Shown here one piece after another: positions 1 through 7,527 of a DNA stretch of 19,158 nt; the stretch's first letter is position 1, and each line of letters starts with the position of its first letter. This DNA is from Chitinophagaceae bacterium (GTDB lineage Bacteria; Bacteroidota; Bacteroidia; Chitinophagales; Chitinophagaceae). The stretch is taken from assembly GCA_003136915.1 (NCBI GenBank), contig PLEB01000133.1:1-19158 (forward strand), given 5' to 3'. Below the pieces are notes generated by a model that made no database searches, was not told the DNA's origin, and worked only from the letters and a program-made list of their open reading frames with translations. Position numbers and translations under genes: made by a program.

Positions 1-2598
1 TTTGTGGAGAACCTTCAGTTCCTCCCCGGAAGCTGTTTCCGTTGTCAATACCCTCCCTTTGGATTCATCATAAAATAAACGCCAGAGCTTTCGCAGAAAA
101 CGGTGAACGCCTTCAATGCCTTTCGTATCCCAGGGTTTGCTTTGTTCAACCGGCCCCAAAAACATTTCATACATGCGGAAGGTATCAGCTCCGTATTTTT
201 CAACCAGCTCGTTTGGGTTGACGGTGTTGAATTTCGATTTGGACATTTTTTCAGTCTCGGCGCCGCATATGTAAAGTCGTGGTCGTAACCTTTCCAACGG
301 AGAATGGGTCTCTCTCAAATTATCGAGCACCGAATTTTCAATCACAATTTCGGGCCAAATTGTATAGTCTTCCAGAATGAAATAAGCATTTAAAAATTCT
401 TCTTTCGAGTTTTTGAATGATTCAATATCTAATTCCATTCCATCAACCAGGTTTACATCCACGTGTAATGGCTGATATTCAAATTCGGGATTTTCAACGA
501 GCTGAAATGACGGAAACCCCTGAGATAAGATTTTTTGAACAGCATGTTTAATCATTTCTCCCGGGGATGAGCCTTCTTTTCTTAATTGATCTTTACTATT
601 TAACAGGGTTATGATGCCTTTCGAAATAAATATTTGCGGCAAATCTTTAATCCCATTTTTTGCATTCGTATCATGCCCAAACATAGCCGGACTTACCCGG
701 TATACAAACCGCGAAGAGCCTTGTATCATTCCCTGATTCAGCAGCTTCCGGAACGGTTCATCAAATCCGATATATTCCATGTCGAATAAGAACTTGGTCC
801 ACATCCTACTGTAGAGTAGATGACCAACAGCGTGTTCGGTGCCGCCGATATACAAATCCACCTGTCCCCAGTAGTCCGAAGCCTTCCTGTCGCAAAATTC
901 CTTTGTATTATGCGGATCCATATAGCGAAGGAAATACCAACTGCTGCCTGCATAGCCCGGCATGGTACTGGTCTCGAGGTGCTTCGAGGTCCATTCCGGT
1001 ATATTCGCCAGCGGACCTTCACCGTCCGGGCCGGGTTTGTACACTTTCACTTCCGGTAAAAGCAAAGGGAGTTCCTTTTCATTTAGTGCATAAGCAATGC
1101 CGTTTTTCCAGACAATAGGAAAAGGTTCACCCCAGTAACGCTGACGACTAAACGCTGCATCCCGCATTTTATAGTTCACCCGGGGAGTTCCGATTTCCAT
1201 GGATTCCAGACGCTTATTGACCATCGCGATCGCATCACGCATAACCACCCCATTCAGGAAATCACTGTTTTCGAGTAAAGCATCTTTTGTTGGGTTCGCC
1301 TCTTTTCCATTATAATGATCGCCTATTATATTCGTAATGGGTATATGAAAATGCCGTGCGAATTTGAAATCCCGTTCGTCACCGCAGGGTACCCCCATGA
1401 TGGCTCCTGTTCCATATCCCGCCAGCACATACTCCGAGATCCATATGGGAATGCGGTGACCATTGAAAGGATTCACTGCATAGGATCCCGTAAAGCAGCC
1501 CGTAATCTTTTTTTCAGCCATCCGCTCGCGTTCACTGCGACTCTTTACATAAGCCAGATATGCTTCTACGGCCTCCCGCTGCGAAGCTGTTGTCAGTTGG
1601 GAAATGAGTTCGTGTTCAGGTGCAACCACCATGAAGTCAACACCGAAAATAGTATCCGGCCTTGTTGTATATACCCGAAGTTTTGTTGAGTCTGCAGTGT
1701 TTATCCCGAGATTGTCAGGATCCCGGGCGATTTCAAAATCTATTTCCGCACCATAACTTTTTCCGATCCAGTTAGCCTGCATTTCTTTCATCGCTTCGCT
1801 GAACTCTACCTTTTCCAGGCCTTCCAGCAACCGGTCGGCATACTCGGTTATGCGGAGATACCATTGTCTCAGCTTTATTTTCACTACCGGGTATCCCCCC
1901 CGCTCGCTAACCCCGTTGATCACTTCATCATTGGCGAGAACAGTTCCGAGCGCTTCGCACCAATTTACTTCTCCGATACCGCAGTATGCGAGACGGAAGT
2001 CCATTAAAATATCCTGTTGCTTTTTTTCGCTGAACCCTTTCCAACCGGCGGCGGAAAATTCCTGCAGCTGCCGGTATCCTGAAACGATGGAACTTCCGCT
2101 GGTTTCGAAATGCCCAGAAAGTGTTTCGATGGGGCAGGCTTTTTTTTCTTTCCGGTTATACCAACTGTTAAATAACTGTAAAAAAATCCATTGCGTCCAT
2201 TTATAATAATCAGGCTCGGCAGTGTTCACCTGCCTGCTCCAATCAAAGCAAAAGCCGATCCTGTCGAGTTGATCCCTGAAATTCTTAATATTCTGGCGGG
2301 TGCTTTCTGCGGGATGCACACCATGGTCAAGGGCATATTGTTCTGCAGGTAAACCGAAAGCATCGTATCCCATCGGATGCAGTACGTTAAAGCCTTTCAG
2401 TCTTTTAAAACGTGCAAAAATATCGCTGGCGATATAACCGAGGGGATGTCCGACATGCAAGCCGATGCCGCTCGGATATGGAAACATGTCAAGCGCATAA
2501 TACTTTGGTTTCGGGCTGTTATTGCTAACCCGGTATACCTGATCGGCCTTCCATTTGTCCTGCCATTTTTTTTCGAGTTCCGTGAATGAATACTCCAT
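1..2598 (-). CDS. leuS: Leucyl-tRNA synthetase (partial, 3' end outside window)
   Basis: Charges tRNA-Leu with leucine in the cytoplasm. The minus-strand frame is open from the ATG at 2598 to the window edge, giving 866 codons without a stop, so the C-terminal end lies outside. Visible class I signatures are HVGH at residues 48-51 inside PYPSGIGLHVGH, and KMSKS at residues 784-788. The CP1 editing domain shows TTRPDTIFG and, later, GAIMGVP followed by DERD. WVNWC-like 'EVNWCEALGTVLANDEV' and 'MYEMFLGPVEQSKPWDT' are typical of the Bacteroidota form. The stretch between MIQG (624-627) and KMSKS is about 156 residues, longer than I remember for this family (see findings). It is divergent from ftsX and has a -7-like box only about 10 nt upstream of the start. 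Identity is certain; the function of the extra residues is unknown. Confidence 0.97.
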   Translation of the reverse strand, partial: MEYSFTELEKKWQDKWKADQVYRVSNNSPKPKYYALDMFPYPSGIGLHVGHPLGYIASDIFARFKRLKGFNVLHPMGYDAFGLPAEQYALDHGVHPAESTRQNIKNFRDQLDRIGFCFDWSRQVNTAEPDYYKWTQWIFLQLFNSWYNRKEKKACPIETLSGHFETSGSSIVSGYRQLQEFSAAGWKGFSEKKQQDILMDFRLAYCGIGEVNWCEALGTVLANDEVINGVSERGGYPVVKIKLRQWYLRITEYADRLLEGLEKVEFSEAMKEMQANWIGKSYGAEIDFEIARDPDNLGINTADSTKLRVYTTRPDTIFGVDFMVVAPEHELISQLTTASQREAVEAYLAYVKSRSERERMAEKKITGCFTGSYAVNPFNGHRIPIWISEYVLAGYGTGAIMGVPCGDERDFKFARHFHIPITNIIGDHYNGKEANPTKDALLENSDFLNGVVMRDAIAMVNKRLESMEIGTPRVNYKMRDAAFSRQRYWGEPFPIVWKNGIAYALNEKELPLLLPEVKVYKPGPDGEGPLANIPEWTSKHLETSTMPGYAGSSWYFLRYMDPHNTKEFCDRKASDYWGQVDLYIGGTEHAVGHLLYSRMWTKFLFDMEYIGFDEPFRKLLNQGMIQGSSRFVYRVSPAMFGHDTNAKNGIKDLPQIFISKGIITLLNSKDQLRKEGSSPGEMIKHAVQKILSQGFPSFQLVENPEFEYQPLHVDVNLVDGMELDIESFKNSKEEFLNAYFILEDYTIWPEIVIENSVLDNLRETHSPLERLRPRLYICGAETEKMSKSKFNTVNPNELVEKYGADTFRMYEMFLGPVEQSKPWDTKGIEGVHRFLRKLWRLFYDESKGRVLTTETASGEELKVLHK

Positions 2599-2607
2599 AT
2601 GAACCAA

Positions 2608-2615
2608 CAAAAATA
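2608..2615 (-). promoter_or_regulatory. Putative -7 promoter element for leuS
   Basis: Read on the minus strand this is TATTTTTG, matching the Bacteroidota housekeeping sigma -7 consensus TAnnTTTG. Transcription would start around 2601-2603, only a few bases before the leuS ATG at 2598, so the message would be nearly leaderless. I see no clear -33 TTTG. The same 8-mer occurs in inverted orientation at 2638-2645. Confidence 0.45.
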
Positions 2616-2637
2616 CGCATCGTGCGGCTAAATCTTC

Positions 2638-2645
2638 TATTTTTG
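2638..2645 (+). promoter_or_regulatory. Putative -7 promoter element for the ftsX operon
   Basis: TATTTTTG on the plus strand matches TAnnTTTG. A start near 2651 would leave about 33 nt of leader before the ftsX ATG at 2684. No convincing -33 element is visible. With the box at 2608-2615 it forms a divergent pair separated by 22 bp. Confidence 0.45.
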
Positions 2646-2683
2646 CCTCTACTCTCCAGAGTTTAAACGGAAATCGCTCAACT

Positions 2684-3556
2684 ATGGTTCAAACGCGGAA
2701 AGGATCAGCCAAACGCTCCACGCCTTCCTATATTATGGCCATTGTCGGAGTATCCCTGGTGCTTTTCCTCCTGGGTGTTTTAGGATGGATCGTGATCAAT
2801 GCCAACAAGCTCGGCCAATACTTCAAAGAGAATATTGCGATGAATGTTTATATCCGGGAAAATGTTTCCCGCCGGGACAGTGCAGCCCTGGTGCAGTATG
2901 TGGCTGCCCAGCCCTACGTGAAATCATATGAGTATGTGACGAAGGATGTGGCCAGGCAGAAATACCTCCAGGATGGTAATAAGGACTGGGGAGCACTGCT
3001 CGACCGGAACCCATTGCCAGCCAGTATTGATTTCAGAATAAAAAAAGAATATGCGTCCACGGATTCGCTGACTAAAATAAAAAATGACCTGCTGCAGAAT
3101 ATTGCAGTCAGTGATGTACTTTATCCTCAATCGCTGGTCACCAACCTGAACAATATCATAAACAAGATCAGCATTATTTTACTGTCTGTTATTATCGTCA
3201 TTTCAATCCTGGTCATTTTCCTGATCGACAATACTATCCGGCTGGCCATGTTCAGCAACCGCTTCCTGATTAAGACCATGCAAATGGTTGGGGCTACCCG
3301 ATGGTTTATTTCCAGGCCGATGGATCTGCGCGCTTTTATCAACGGATTGATCAGCGGATTGCTGGCGGTCGGCGGTCTTATTGCCGTAATTATTTTTGCA
3401 GAAAACCAATTGCCTTACCTGAAAGCCCTGCGGGATTATCCTTTGCTGATCGTGCTGTTTGTTGTTATTATTTTACTGGGCATTTTTATTTCATTTATCA
3501 GCACCCATCGCAGTGTACTTAAATACCTGAAGATGAAGCTGGATGATTTGTACTGA
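2684..3556 (+). CDS. ftsX: Cell division protein FtsX (ABC transporter permease-like)
   Basis: Inner-membrane partner of the FtsE ATPase; in other bacteria FtsEX couples division to activation of peptidoglycan hydrolases. The 290-residue protein has the FtsX layout: a short cytoplasmic N-terminus, TM1 at about 16-38, an extracytoplasmic domain at about 40-160 starting with 'NIAMNVYIRENV', then three TMs at about 166-190, 215-240 and 253-276. 'MQMVGATRWFISRPM' between TM2 and TM3 matches the conserved FtsX/permease loop. No ftsE gene is adjacent. It is the first gene of a likely plus-strand operon, 29 nt before the DUF3098 gene, and divergent from leuS. Confidence 0.93.
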   Translation: MVQTRKGSAKRSTPSYIMAIVGVSLVLFLLGVLGWIVINANKLGQYFKENIAMNVYIRENVSRRDSAALVQYVAAQPYVKSYEYVTKDVARQKYLQDGNKDWGALLDRNPLPASIDFRIKKEYASTDSLTKIKNDLLQNIAVSDVLYPQSLVTNLNNIINKISIILLSVIIVISILVIFLIDNTIRLAMFSNRFLIKTMQMVGATRWFISRPMDLRAFINGLISGLLAVGGLIAVIIFAENQLPYLKALRDYPLLIVLFVVIILLGIFISFISTHRSVLKYLKMKLDDLY

Positions 3557-3585
3557 TTTGATTAAATTGCAATCTATTATCCGTT

Positions 3586-3882
3586 ATGGCAAAACAAATA
3601 AAACCTGCTCCGGCTTCCAAACAAAAAACCACTCCGTCTTTAAAACAAAATCTTCCGTTATTCGGCAAGGAAAATTACCGTTGGATGCTGGTAGGCCTTG
3701 TTGGGATTCTGCTGGGCCTCTTATTGATGATCGGAGGCAAAAGCAAGGACCCCAATGTTTTCGATCCTTCCCAGGTGTACAGTTTCAGAAGGATCACGGT
3801 GGCGCCCATCCTGATACTTGCGGGTCTTGCGCTCGAGATTGTGGGTATCTTTAAGAATCCGAAAGCGCCTAAACCTCAATGA
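3586..3882 (+). CDS. DUF3098 family small membrane protein
   Basis: A 98-residue protein with a Lys/Pro/Gln-rich cytoplasmic-looking N-terminus (1-24), the segment 'LFGKENYRWMLVGLVGILLG', and two predicted TM helices at about 33-48 and 66-86 separated by a short loop with 'DPNVFDPSQVYSFRRITVAP'. This pattern is DUF3098, a family I know next to ftsX and uppP in Bacteroidota. Its biochemical role is unknown. The final codons overlap the uppP start as ATGA, implying translational coupling. Its place between a division permease and the lipid-carrier phosphatase suggests an envelope function, which is inference only. Confidence 0.88.
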   Translation: MAKQIKPAPASKQKTTPSLKQNLPLFGKENYRWMLVGLVGILLGLLLMIGGKSKDPNVFDPSQVYSFRRITVAPILILAGLALEIVGIFKNPKAPKPQ

Positions 3883-4679
3883 GCCTTATCCAAGCCATCG
3901 TTATCGCCATCATTGAAGGCCTTACGGAGTTCCTTCCTGTTTCCTCCACTGCTCACATGAAATTTGCCAACCCGCTCATCGGTGTACAGGAAAACCCGTT
4001 CACTGATTTGTTCGAGATCGTGATCCAGCTGGCGGCCATATTATCTGTCGTTGTTCTTTACTACCGGCAATTTTTTGATTTTAAAAAGGTCCGGTTTTAT
4101 CTAAAGCTTGTCATCGCCCTGATACCTGCCGTTATTGCCGGTGTTCTGCTAAAAAAACATATTGATACGCTCCTCGGCAATATTGTTTTCATCGCCATCG
4201 TGATGATTTCCGGCGGAATCGTGTTGCTGTTTATAGATAAGTTGTTTACAAGACCGGTCATCCATAGCCAGGATTCCGTTAGTAATAAGAACGCTTTTGT
4301 AATCGGCTGTTTCCAGGTTTTATCTATTTTATTTCCAGGCCTCAGCCGAAGTGCGGCAACTATTGTTGGGGGTCTTGCAGAAAAACTCGACCGCCGCACA
4401 GCCGCAGAATTTTCTTTCTTTCTTGCCGTCCCTACCATGCTGGCGGCTTCCGTAAAGAGCTTTTGGGATGTTCACAATGAACACCCGGAGATTTTTGCCC
4501 GGAACAGCATGGTCCTGCTGGCCGTAGGCAGCGTGGTTGCCTTTATCGTGGCCCTGATCGCGATCCGCTTTTTTATTACATATTTGCAAAAGCACGGATT
4601 CCGGCTATTCGGTTATTACCGTATCCTGGCAGGCACTGTGATCCTGATACTGGTGTGGAAAGGGATTATCCATCAATAA
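3879..4679 (+). CDS. uppP: Undecaprenyl-diphosphatase (UppP/BacA family)
   Basis: Integral membrane phosphatase that converts undecaprenyl diphosphate to the monophosphate, recycling the C55 carrier for peptidoglycan and surface polysaccharides; the family can give bacitracin resistance. The 266-residue length is normal. Both family signatures are present: EGLTEFLPVSSTAH with E13, E17, S23 and H26, and FPGLSRSAATI with S156 and R157. These correspond to the catalytic Glu, Ser/His and Arg residues known from the family. Most members have G before the His (SSTGH); here it is A. The start overlaps the DUF3098 stop (ATGA). It lies 13 nt before the MFS gene. Its product would also supply carrier to the polysaccharide operon downstream. 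Confidence 0.96.
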   Translation: MSLIQAIVIAIIEGLTEFLPVSSTAHMKFANPLIGVQENPFTDLFEIVIQLAAILSVVVLYYRQFFDFKKVRFYLKLVIALIPAVIAGVLLKKHIDTLLGNIVFIAIVMISGGIVLLFIDKLFTRPVIHSQDSVSNKNAFVIGCFQVLSILFPGLSRSAATIVGGLAEKLDRRTAAEFSFFLAVPTMLAASVKSFWDVHNEHPEIFARNSMVLLAVGSVVAFIVALIAIRFFITYLQKHGFRLFGYYRILAGTVILILVWKGIIHQ

Positions 4680-4692
4680 AGTCTCAACGGTC

Positions 4693-5997
4693 ATGCAGAC
4701 AGCCTCCAAAAAAGTTATTCGCGGATGGGCGATGTACGACTGGGCGAATTCTGTCTATAATCTTGTGATCACCACCACATTCTTCCCAATTTATTTTACT
4801 GCCGTAACGAAAAAGCAATATGGGGGGGAGATCGTTCCTTTCCTGGGAAGAAAATTTATCAACTCTTCTCTATACGATTATTCACTTGCCGTTGCCTATC
4901 TGTTTATTGCCCTGCTTTATCCGGTGCTCACCTCCATAGCCGACACCCGCGGGAATAAAAAGGCATTCATGCAGTTCTTCTGTTATATGGGAGCAGCGGG
5001 TTGTTCTTTACTTTATTTTTTTAACGGTGCCAATCTCTGGTTTGGTATTTTATGCTTTATGATGGCCGCCATGGGCTATGTGGGCAGCCTGGTATTTTAC
5101 AACGCATTTCTGCCTGAAATTGCAGCGCCGGAAGACAGGGACCGGGTGAGCGCCAAGGGATTTTCCTACGGATATATCGGAAGTGTTATTCTGCAGATTA
5201 TCGGATTTATATTGGTCCTGACCATCACGAGCAATCCTTTCCTTGCCCCCAGAATTACCTTTTTGCTTGTGGGCATCTGGTGGGCGGCATTTGCACAAAT
5301 CACTTTCTCCGTGCTGCCTGAATCCAGATCAACCGGATCCATAAGTCCAAGGGTTATTGCCGAAGGTTTTTCCGAAATGAAAAAGGTTTACCAGGAGATC
5401 AAAAAGCTGCCTGTACTGAAAAAGTTCCTGCGTGGTTTTTTCTTTTATAGCATGGGCGTGCAAACGGTCATGCTGGCGGCCACCTTATTTGGAAGTAAAT
5501 TATTGCAACTGGAAGACACCAAACTCATTGTTACGATTGTGATCATCCAACTGGTAGCCATACCGGGCGCTGTATGGATGAGCCGGCTATCTGAGAAGTT
5601 TGGCAATTTGCGGGTGTTGATCGGCATCGTCTTATTCTGGATCCTCATTTGCCTTGCTGCATATTACACCGCCCGTTTTAAGGAAATGGGAGGTAATCCT
5701 GAAATCGGTTTCTATCTGCTGGCGATTGCGGTAGGTCTTGTTATGGGCGGCATACAATCGCTCAGCCGTTCAACCTATTCCAAGCTGATGCCTGAAACAA
5801 AAGATACGGCATCCTATTTCAGCTACTATGATTTCACGGAAAAAGTGGCCATTGTAATCGGCATGTTCAGTTTCGGACTCATCGAGGAAATTACCGGCAG
5901 TATGAAGAATTCGGTATTGTCGCTTATTATATTTTTTGTGATCGGACTTGGTTGGCTGGTTGATGCGCGTAAGAAGCAGTTGACAGTTGACGGTTGA
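4693..5997 (+). CDS. MFS transporter, UMF1/Atg22-like
   Basis: A 434-residue polytopic membrane protein with about 12 hydrophobic segments. The N-terminus 'RGWAMYDWANSVYNLVITTTFFPIYF' and the later 'GLVMGGIQSLSRSTYSKLMP' plus 'ASYFSYYDFTEKVAIVIGMFSFG' are hallmarks of the UMF1 branch of the MFS, related to yeast Atg22, a vacuolar amino-acid effluxer. The bacterial substrate is unknown. It is probably the last gene of the ftsX operon (13 nt after uppP). The last codons (QLTVDG and stop) lie inside the left arm of a 20-bp inverted repeat, so the natural C-terminus may have been altered by repeat insertion. Confidence 0.88.
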   Translation: MQTASKKVIRGWAMYDWANSVYNLVITTTFFPIYFTAVTKKQYGGEIVPFLGRKFINSSLYDYSLAVAYLFIALLYPVLTSIADTRGNKKAFMQFFCYMGAAGCSLLYFFNGANLWFGILCFMMAAMGYVGSLVFYNAFLPEIAAPEDRDRVSAKGFSYGYIGSVILQIIGFILVLTITSNPFLAPRITFLLVGIWWAAFAQITFSVLPESRSTGSISPRVIAEGFSEMKKVYQEIKKLPVLKKFLRGFFFYSMGVQTVMLAATLFGSKLLQLEDTKLIVTIVIIQLVAIPGAVWMSRLSEKFGNLRVLIGIVLFWILICLAAYYTARFKEMGGNPEIGFYLLAIAVGLVMGGIQSLSRSTYSKLMPETKDTASYFSYYDFTEKVAIVIGMFSFGLIEEITGSMKNSVLSLIIFFVIGLGWLVDARKKQLTVDG

Positions 5998-6050
5998 CCG
6001 ATTCCAGGTGCGAATTCACAACTAAAGGCCGTCAACCGTCAACTGTCAAC
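5979..6050. repeat. Perfect 20-bp inverted repeat of GTTGAC heptamers
   Basis: The left arm at 5979-5998 (GTTGACAGTTGACGGTTGAC) is the exact reverse complement of the right arm at 6031-6050, with a 32-nt spacer. Each arm is itself three copies of GTTGAC spaced by one base (A, then G). The left arm contains the MFS stop codon (5995-5997). The right arm is followed by CCTTTATTTTTG, so the folded RNA could end transcription, though the following T run is also the -7 box of the next gene. It resembles a REP-like or mobile palindromic element. No further copies were seen in the window. Confidence 0.85.
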
Positions 6051-6054
6051 CCTT

Positions 6055-6062
6055 TATTTTTG
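6055..6062 (+). promoter_or_regulatory. Putative -7 promoter element for the MBL-fold gene
   Basis: TATTTTTG matches TAnnTTTG and lies 4 nt before the ATG at 6067. A start 4-6 nt after the box would fall at the start codon itself, giving a leaderless message. The right arm of the inverted repeat occupies the -33 region, so any structure or protein binding there could affect this promoter. Confidence 0.45.
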
Positions 6063-6066
6063 CTCC

Positions 6067-6930
6067 ATGAACCTTCACCCCATCCAGGCCGGATTCTTCA
6101 AACTTGACGGCGGCGCCATGTTTGGGGTTGTTCCCAAGAGCATCTGGAATAAAACCAATCCTGCAGATGCCAATAATCTTTGTTCATGGGCGATGCGATG
6201 CCTACTGGTAGAAGATGGCGACCGGCTTATGCTGATCGATAATGGTATCGGGAACAAACAGGATGCAAAGTTTTTTAGTTATTATCATCTTCACGGAGAC
6301 GCGAATCTTGAAAATTCGCTGAAGGAAAATGGATTTCACCCGGAAGATATCTCCGATGTTTTTCTGACGCATTTGCATTTTGATCATTGTGGCGGCAGCA
6401 TTATACGGAGTGGCGACAAACTTATCCCGGCATTTCCCAAAGCAAAATACTGGAGCAATGAAAGGCATTGGGATTGGGCCATCCGGCCGAACGACAGGGA
6501 GAAAGCTTCTTTTTTAAAGGAAAATATATTGCCGATCGGGGAAAGCGGCATGCTGCACCTTATCCCGGATCCGGGAGAACCAGAAAAAAATCGCCTGCCT
6601 TCGGCCGATTTTTTACCCGGCTTAAAAATCCGTTTCGTAAACGGCCACACGGCTTCCATGATGCTGCCTCAAATAGAATACAGGGGGAGAACAATCGTTT
6701 ATGTGGCTGACCTTTTTCCGTCTGTCGGACATATACCTGTTCCCTATGTTATGGCATATGATATGTTTCCGCTAACCACCCTTCAGGAGAAGAAATCATT
6801 TCTGGAAGAAGCAGTTGAAAAGGCGTTTGTCCTTTATTTCGAGCACGACCCAGGGAATGAATGTTGCACCGTTCAGCAGACAGAAAAAGGAGTCAGGGTT
6901 AAGGAAATATTCCGGTTAAAAGATCTCTGA
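6067..6930 (+). CDS. MBL-fold metallohydrolase
   Basis: A 287-residue soluble metallo-beta-lactamase-fold hydrolase. Metal ligands are visible: THLHFDHCGG gives H102, H104, D106 and H107; NGHT gives H194; YVADL gives D215; FEHDP gives H260. This is a full binuclear metal set. The overall arrangement, including 'LLVEDGDRLMLIDNGIGN' at the N-terminal strands, resembles the broad group that contains AHL lactonases and related hydrolases. The substrate cannot be told from sequence. There is no signal peptide. The gene stands alone with its own promoter-like box, between the inverted repeat and a terminator, and converges on the polysaccharide operon. Confidence 0.9.
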   Translation: MNLHPIQAGFFKLDGGAMFGVVPKSIWNKTNPADANNLCSWAMRCLLVEDGDRLMLIDNGIGNKQDAKFFSYYHLHGDANLENSLKENGFHPEDISDVFLTHLHFDHCGGSIIRSGDKLIPAFPKAKYWSNERHWDWAIRPNDREKASFLKENILPIGESGMLHLIPDPGEPEKNRLPSADFLPGLKIRFVNGHTASMMLPQIEYRGRTIVYVADLFPSVGHIPVPYVMAYDMFPLTTLQEKKSFLEEAVEKAFVLYFEHDPGNECCTVQQTEKGVRVKEIFRLKDL

Positions 6931-6934
6931 AAAT

Positions 6935-6964
6935 TTTGAATATATAATATTCTTTATAATTTTG
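6935..6964 (+). promoter_or_regulatory. Putative orphan Bacteroidota promoter
   Basis: TTTG at 6935-6938 and TAATTTTG at 6957-6964, separated by 18 bp, match the TTTG / TAnnTTTG two-part consensus, the best promoter match in the window. It points right, but no plus-strand gene follows before the terminator at 7004-7030. It could drive a short RNA of about 60 nt, or be chance in AT-rich DNA. Confidence 0.4.
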
Positions 6965-7003
6965 CGTTATAGAGGCTTACTAACCCCTATCATAGATTCA
7001 GCG

Positions 7004-7030
7004 AGCCGGGAAATTTTCCTGGCTTTTTTA
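7004..7030 (+). terminator. Rho-independent terminator after the MBL-fold gene
   Basis: AGCCGGGA (7004-7011) pairs with TCCTGGCT (7017-7024) with one G-T pair and a 5-nt AT loop, followed by a run of six T at 7024-7029. The T run is on the plus strand only, so it ends plus-strand transcription and is not a good terminator for the converging minus-strand operon. Confidence 0.75.
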
Positions 7031-7036
7031 TTTGTA

Positions 7037-7498
7037 TTATTTGAGCGGATCTTCTTTTTTAAGGAAATAATCTTCGGAAGAATAGTCGAATGTTTTGGGA
7101 GGAGATGATTCGAAATGCTCATCGTAGGAAACAAAAAAGTAAAGATACATGGCCCGGCTTAGCCGCATGATCCAGGGCTGCAGCACCAGCAACAAGAAAC
7201 CGTTTATACCCAGCCACCAGAAGAATCGTTTGTCCTCTAATGAAAAGCCGATAGTGAGCCACCATAAACCAAAACTTAAACCGGAGAATATAACGGTCAG
7301 CAAATAGCTTACATAGGCGGTGCCATACCAGAAGCCCACTTCCAACTCAAAGAGCTGACCACAAACCGGGCAATGCGCAGGCATTTTTGTCATTTCTTTC
7401 AGATTCCAGGGATTGGGATTTGAAAACATATCCCCGCGCCGGCAATGAGGGCATTTTTGCGTGAGTAAGCTCCAAAAGAATCCGGGTTTGCCAGCCAT
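7037..7498 (-). CDS. DUF983 family membrane protein
   Basis: A 153-residue protein with the DUF983 signature: 'KCPHCRRGDMF' at about 14-24 and a second pair 'HCPVCGQ' at about 42-48, together a four-cysteine zinc-ribbon-like module. Two hydrophobic helices follow at about 62-82 and 92-112, then a polar C-terminus. The function is unknown; members are common in Bacteroidota and Alphaproteobacteria. It is the last gene of the polysaccharide operon, 29 nt after the GT2 gene, but that gap holds its own -7-like box, so it may also be transcribed alone. A link to polysaccharide synthesis is not shown. Confidence 0.85.
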   Translation of the reverse strand: MAGKPGFFWSLLTQKCPHCRRGDMFSNPNPWNLKEMTKMPAHCPVCGQLFELEVGFWYGTAYVSYLLTVIFSGLSFGLWWLTIGFSLEDKRFFWWLGINGFLLLVLQPWIMRLSRAMYLYFFVSYDEHFESSPPKTFDYSSEDYFLKKEDPLK

Positions 7499-7515
7499 CT
7501 GTAATTTCCTTTGTG

Positions 7516-7523
7516 CAAAGATA
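7516..7523 (-). promoter_or_regulatory. Putative -7 promoter element for the DUF983 gene
   Basis: On the minus strand this reads TATCTTTG, matching TAnnTTTG, in the short gap between the GT2 stop and the DUF983 ATG. A start near 7510 would leave a 12-nt leader. No -33 element was seen. Confidence 0.35.
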
Positions 7524-7527
7524 GATC

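Noticed and set aside
1..2598. Several small plus- and minus-strand ORFs and an apparent lack of a long gene, as if leuS were broken.
   Set aside because: Translating the minus strand from 2598 gives one open frame to base 1 with intact LeuRS motifs; the gene only lacks its stop because it leaves the window. The small ORFs are shadows.
5979..6050. CRISPR-like repeat pair.
   Set aside because: There are only two copies, in inverted orientation, with one 32-nt spacer and no cas genes.
7004..7030. Bidirectional terminator serving also the minus-strand operon.
   Set aside because: The T run is present only on the plus strand side of the hairpin; the minus strand is followed by CGCTGAATC.
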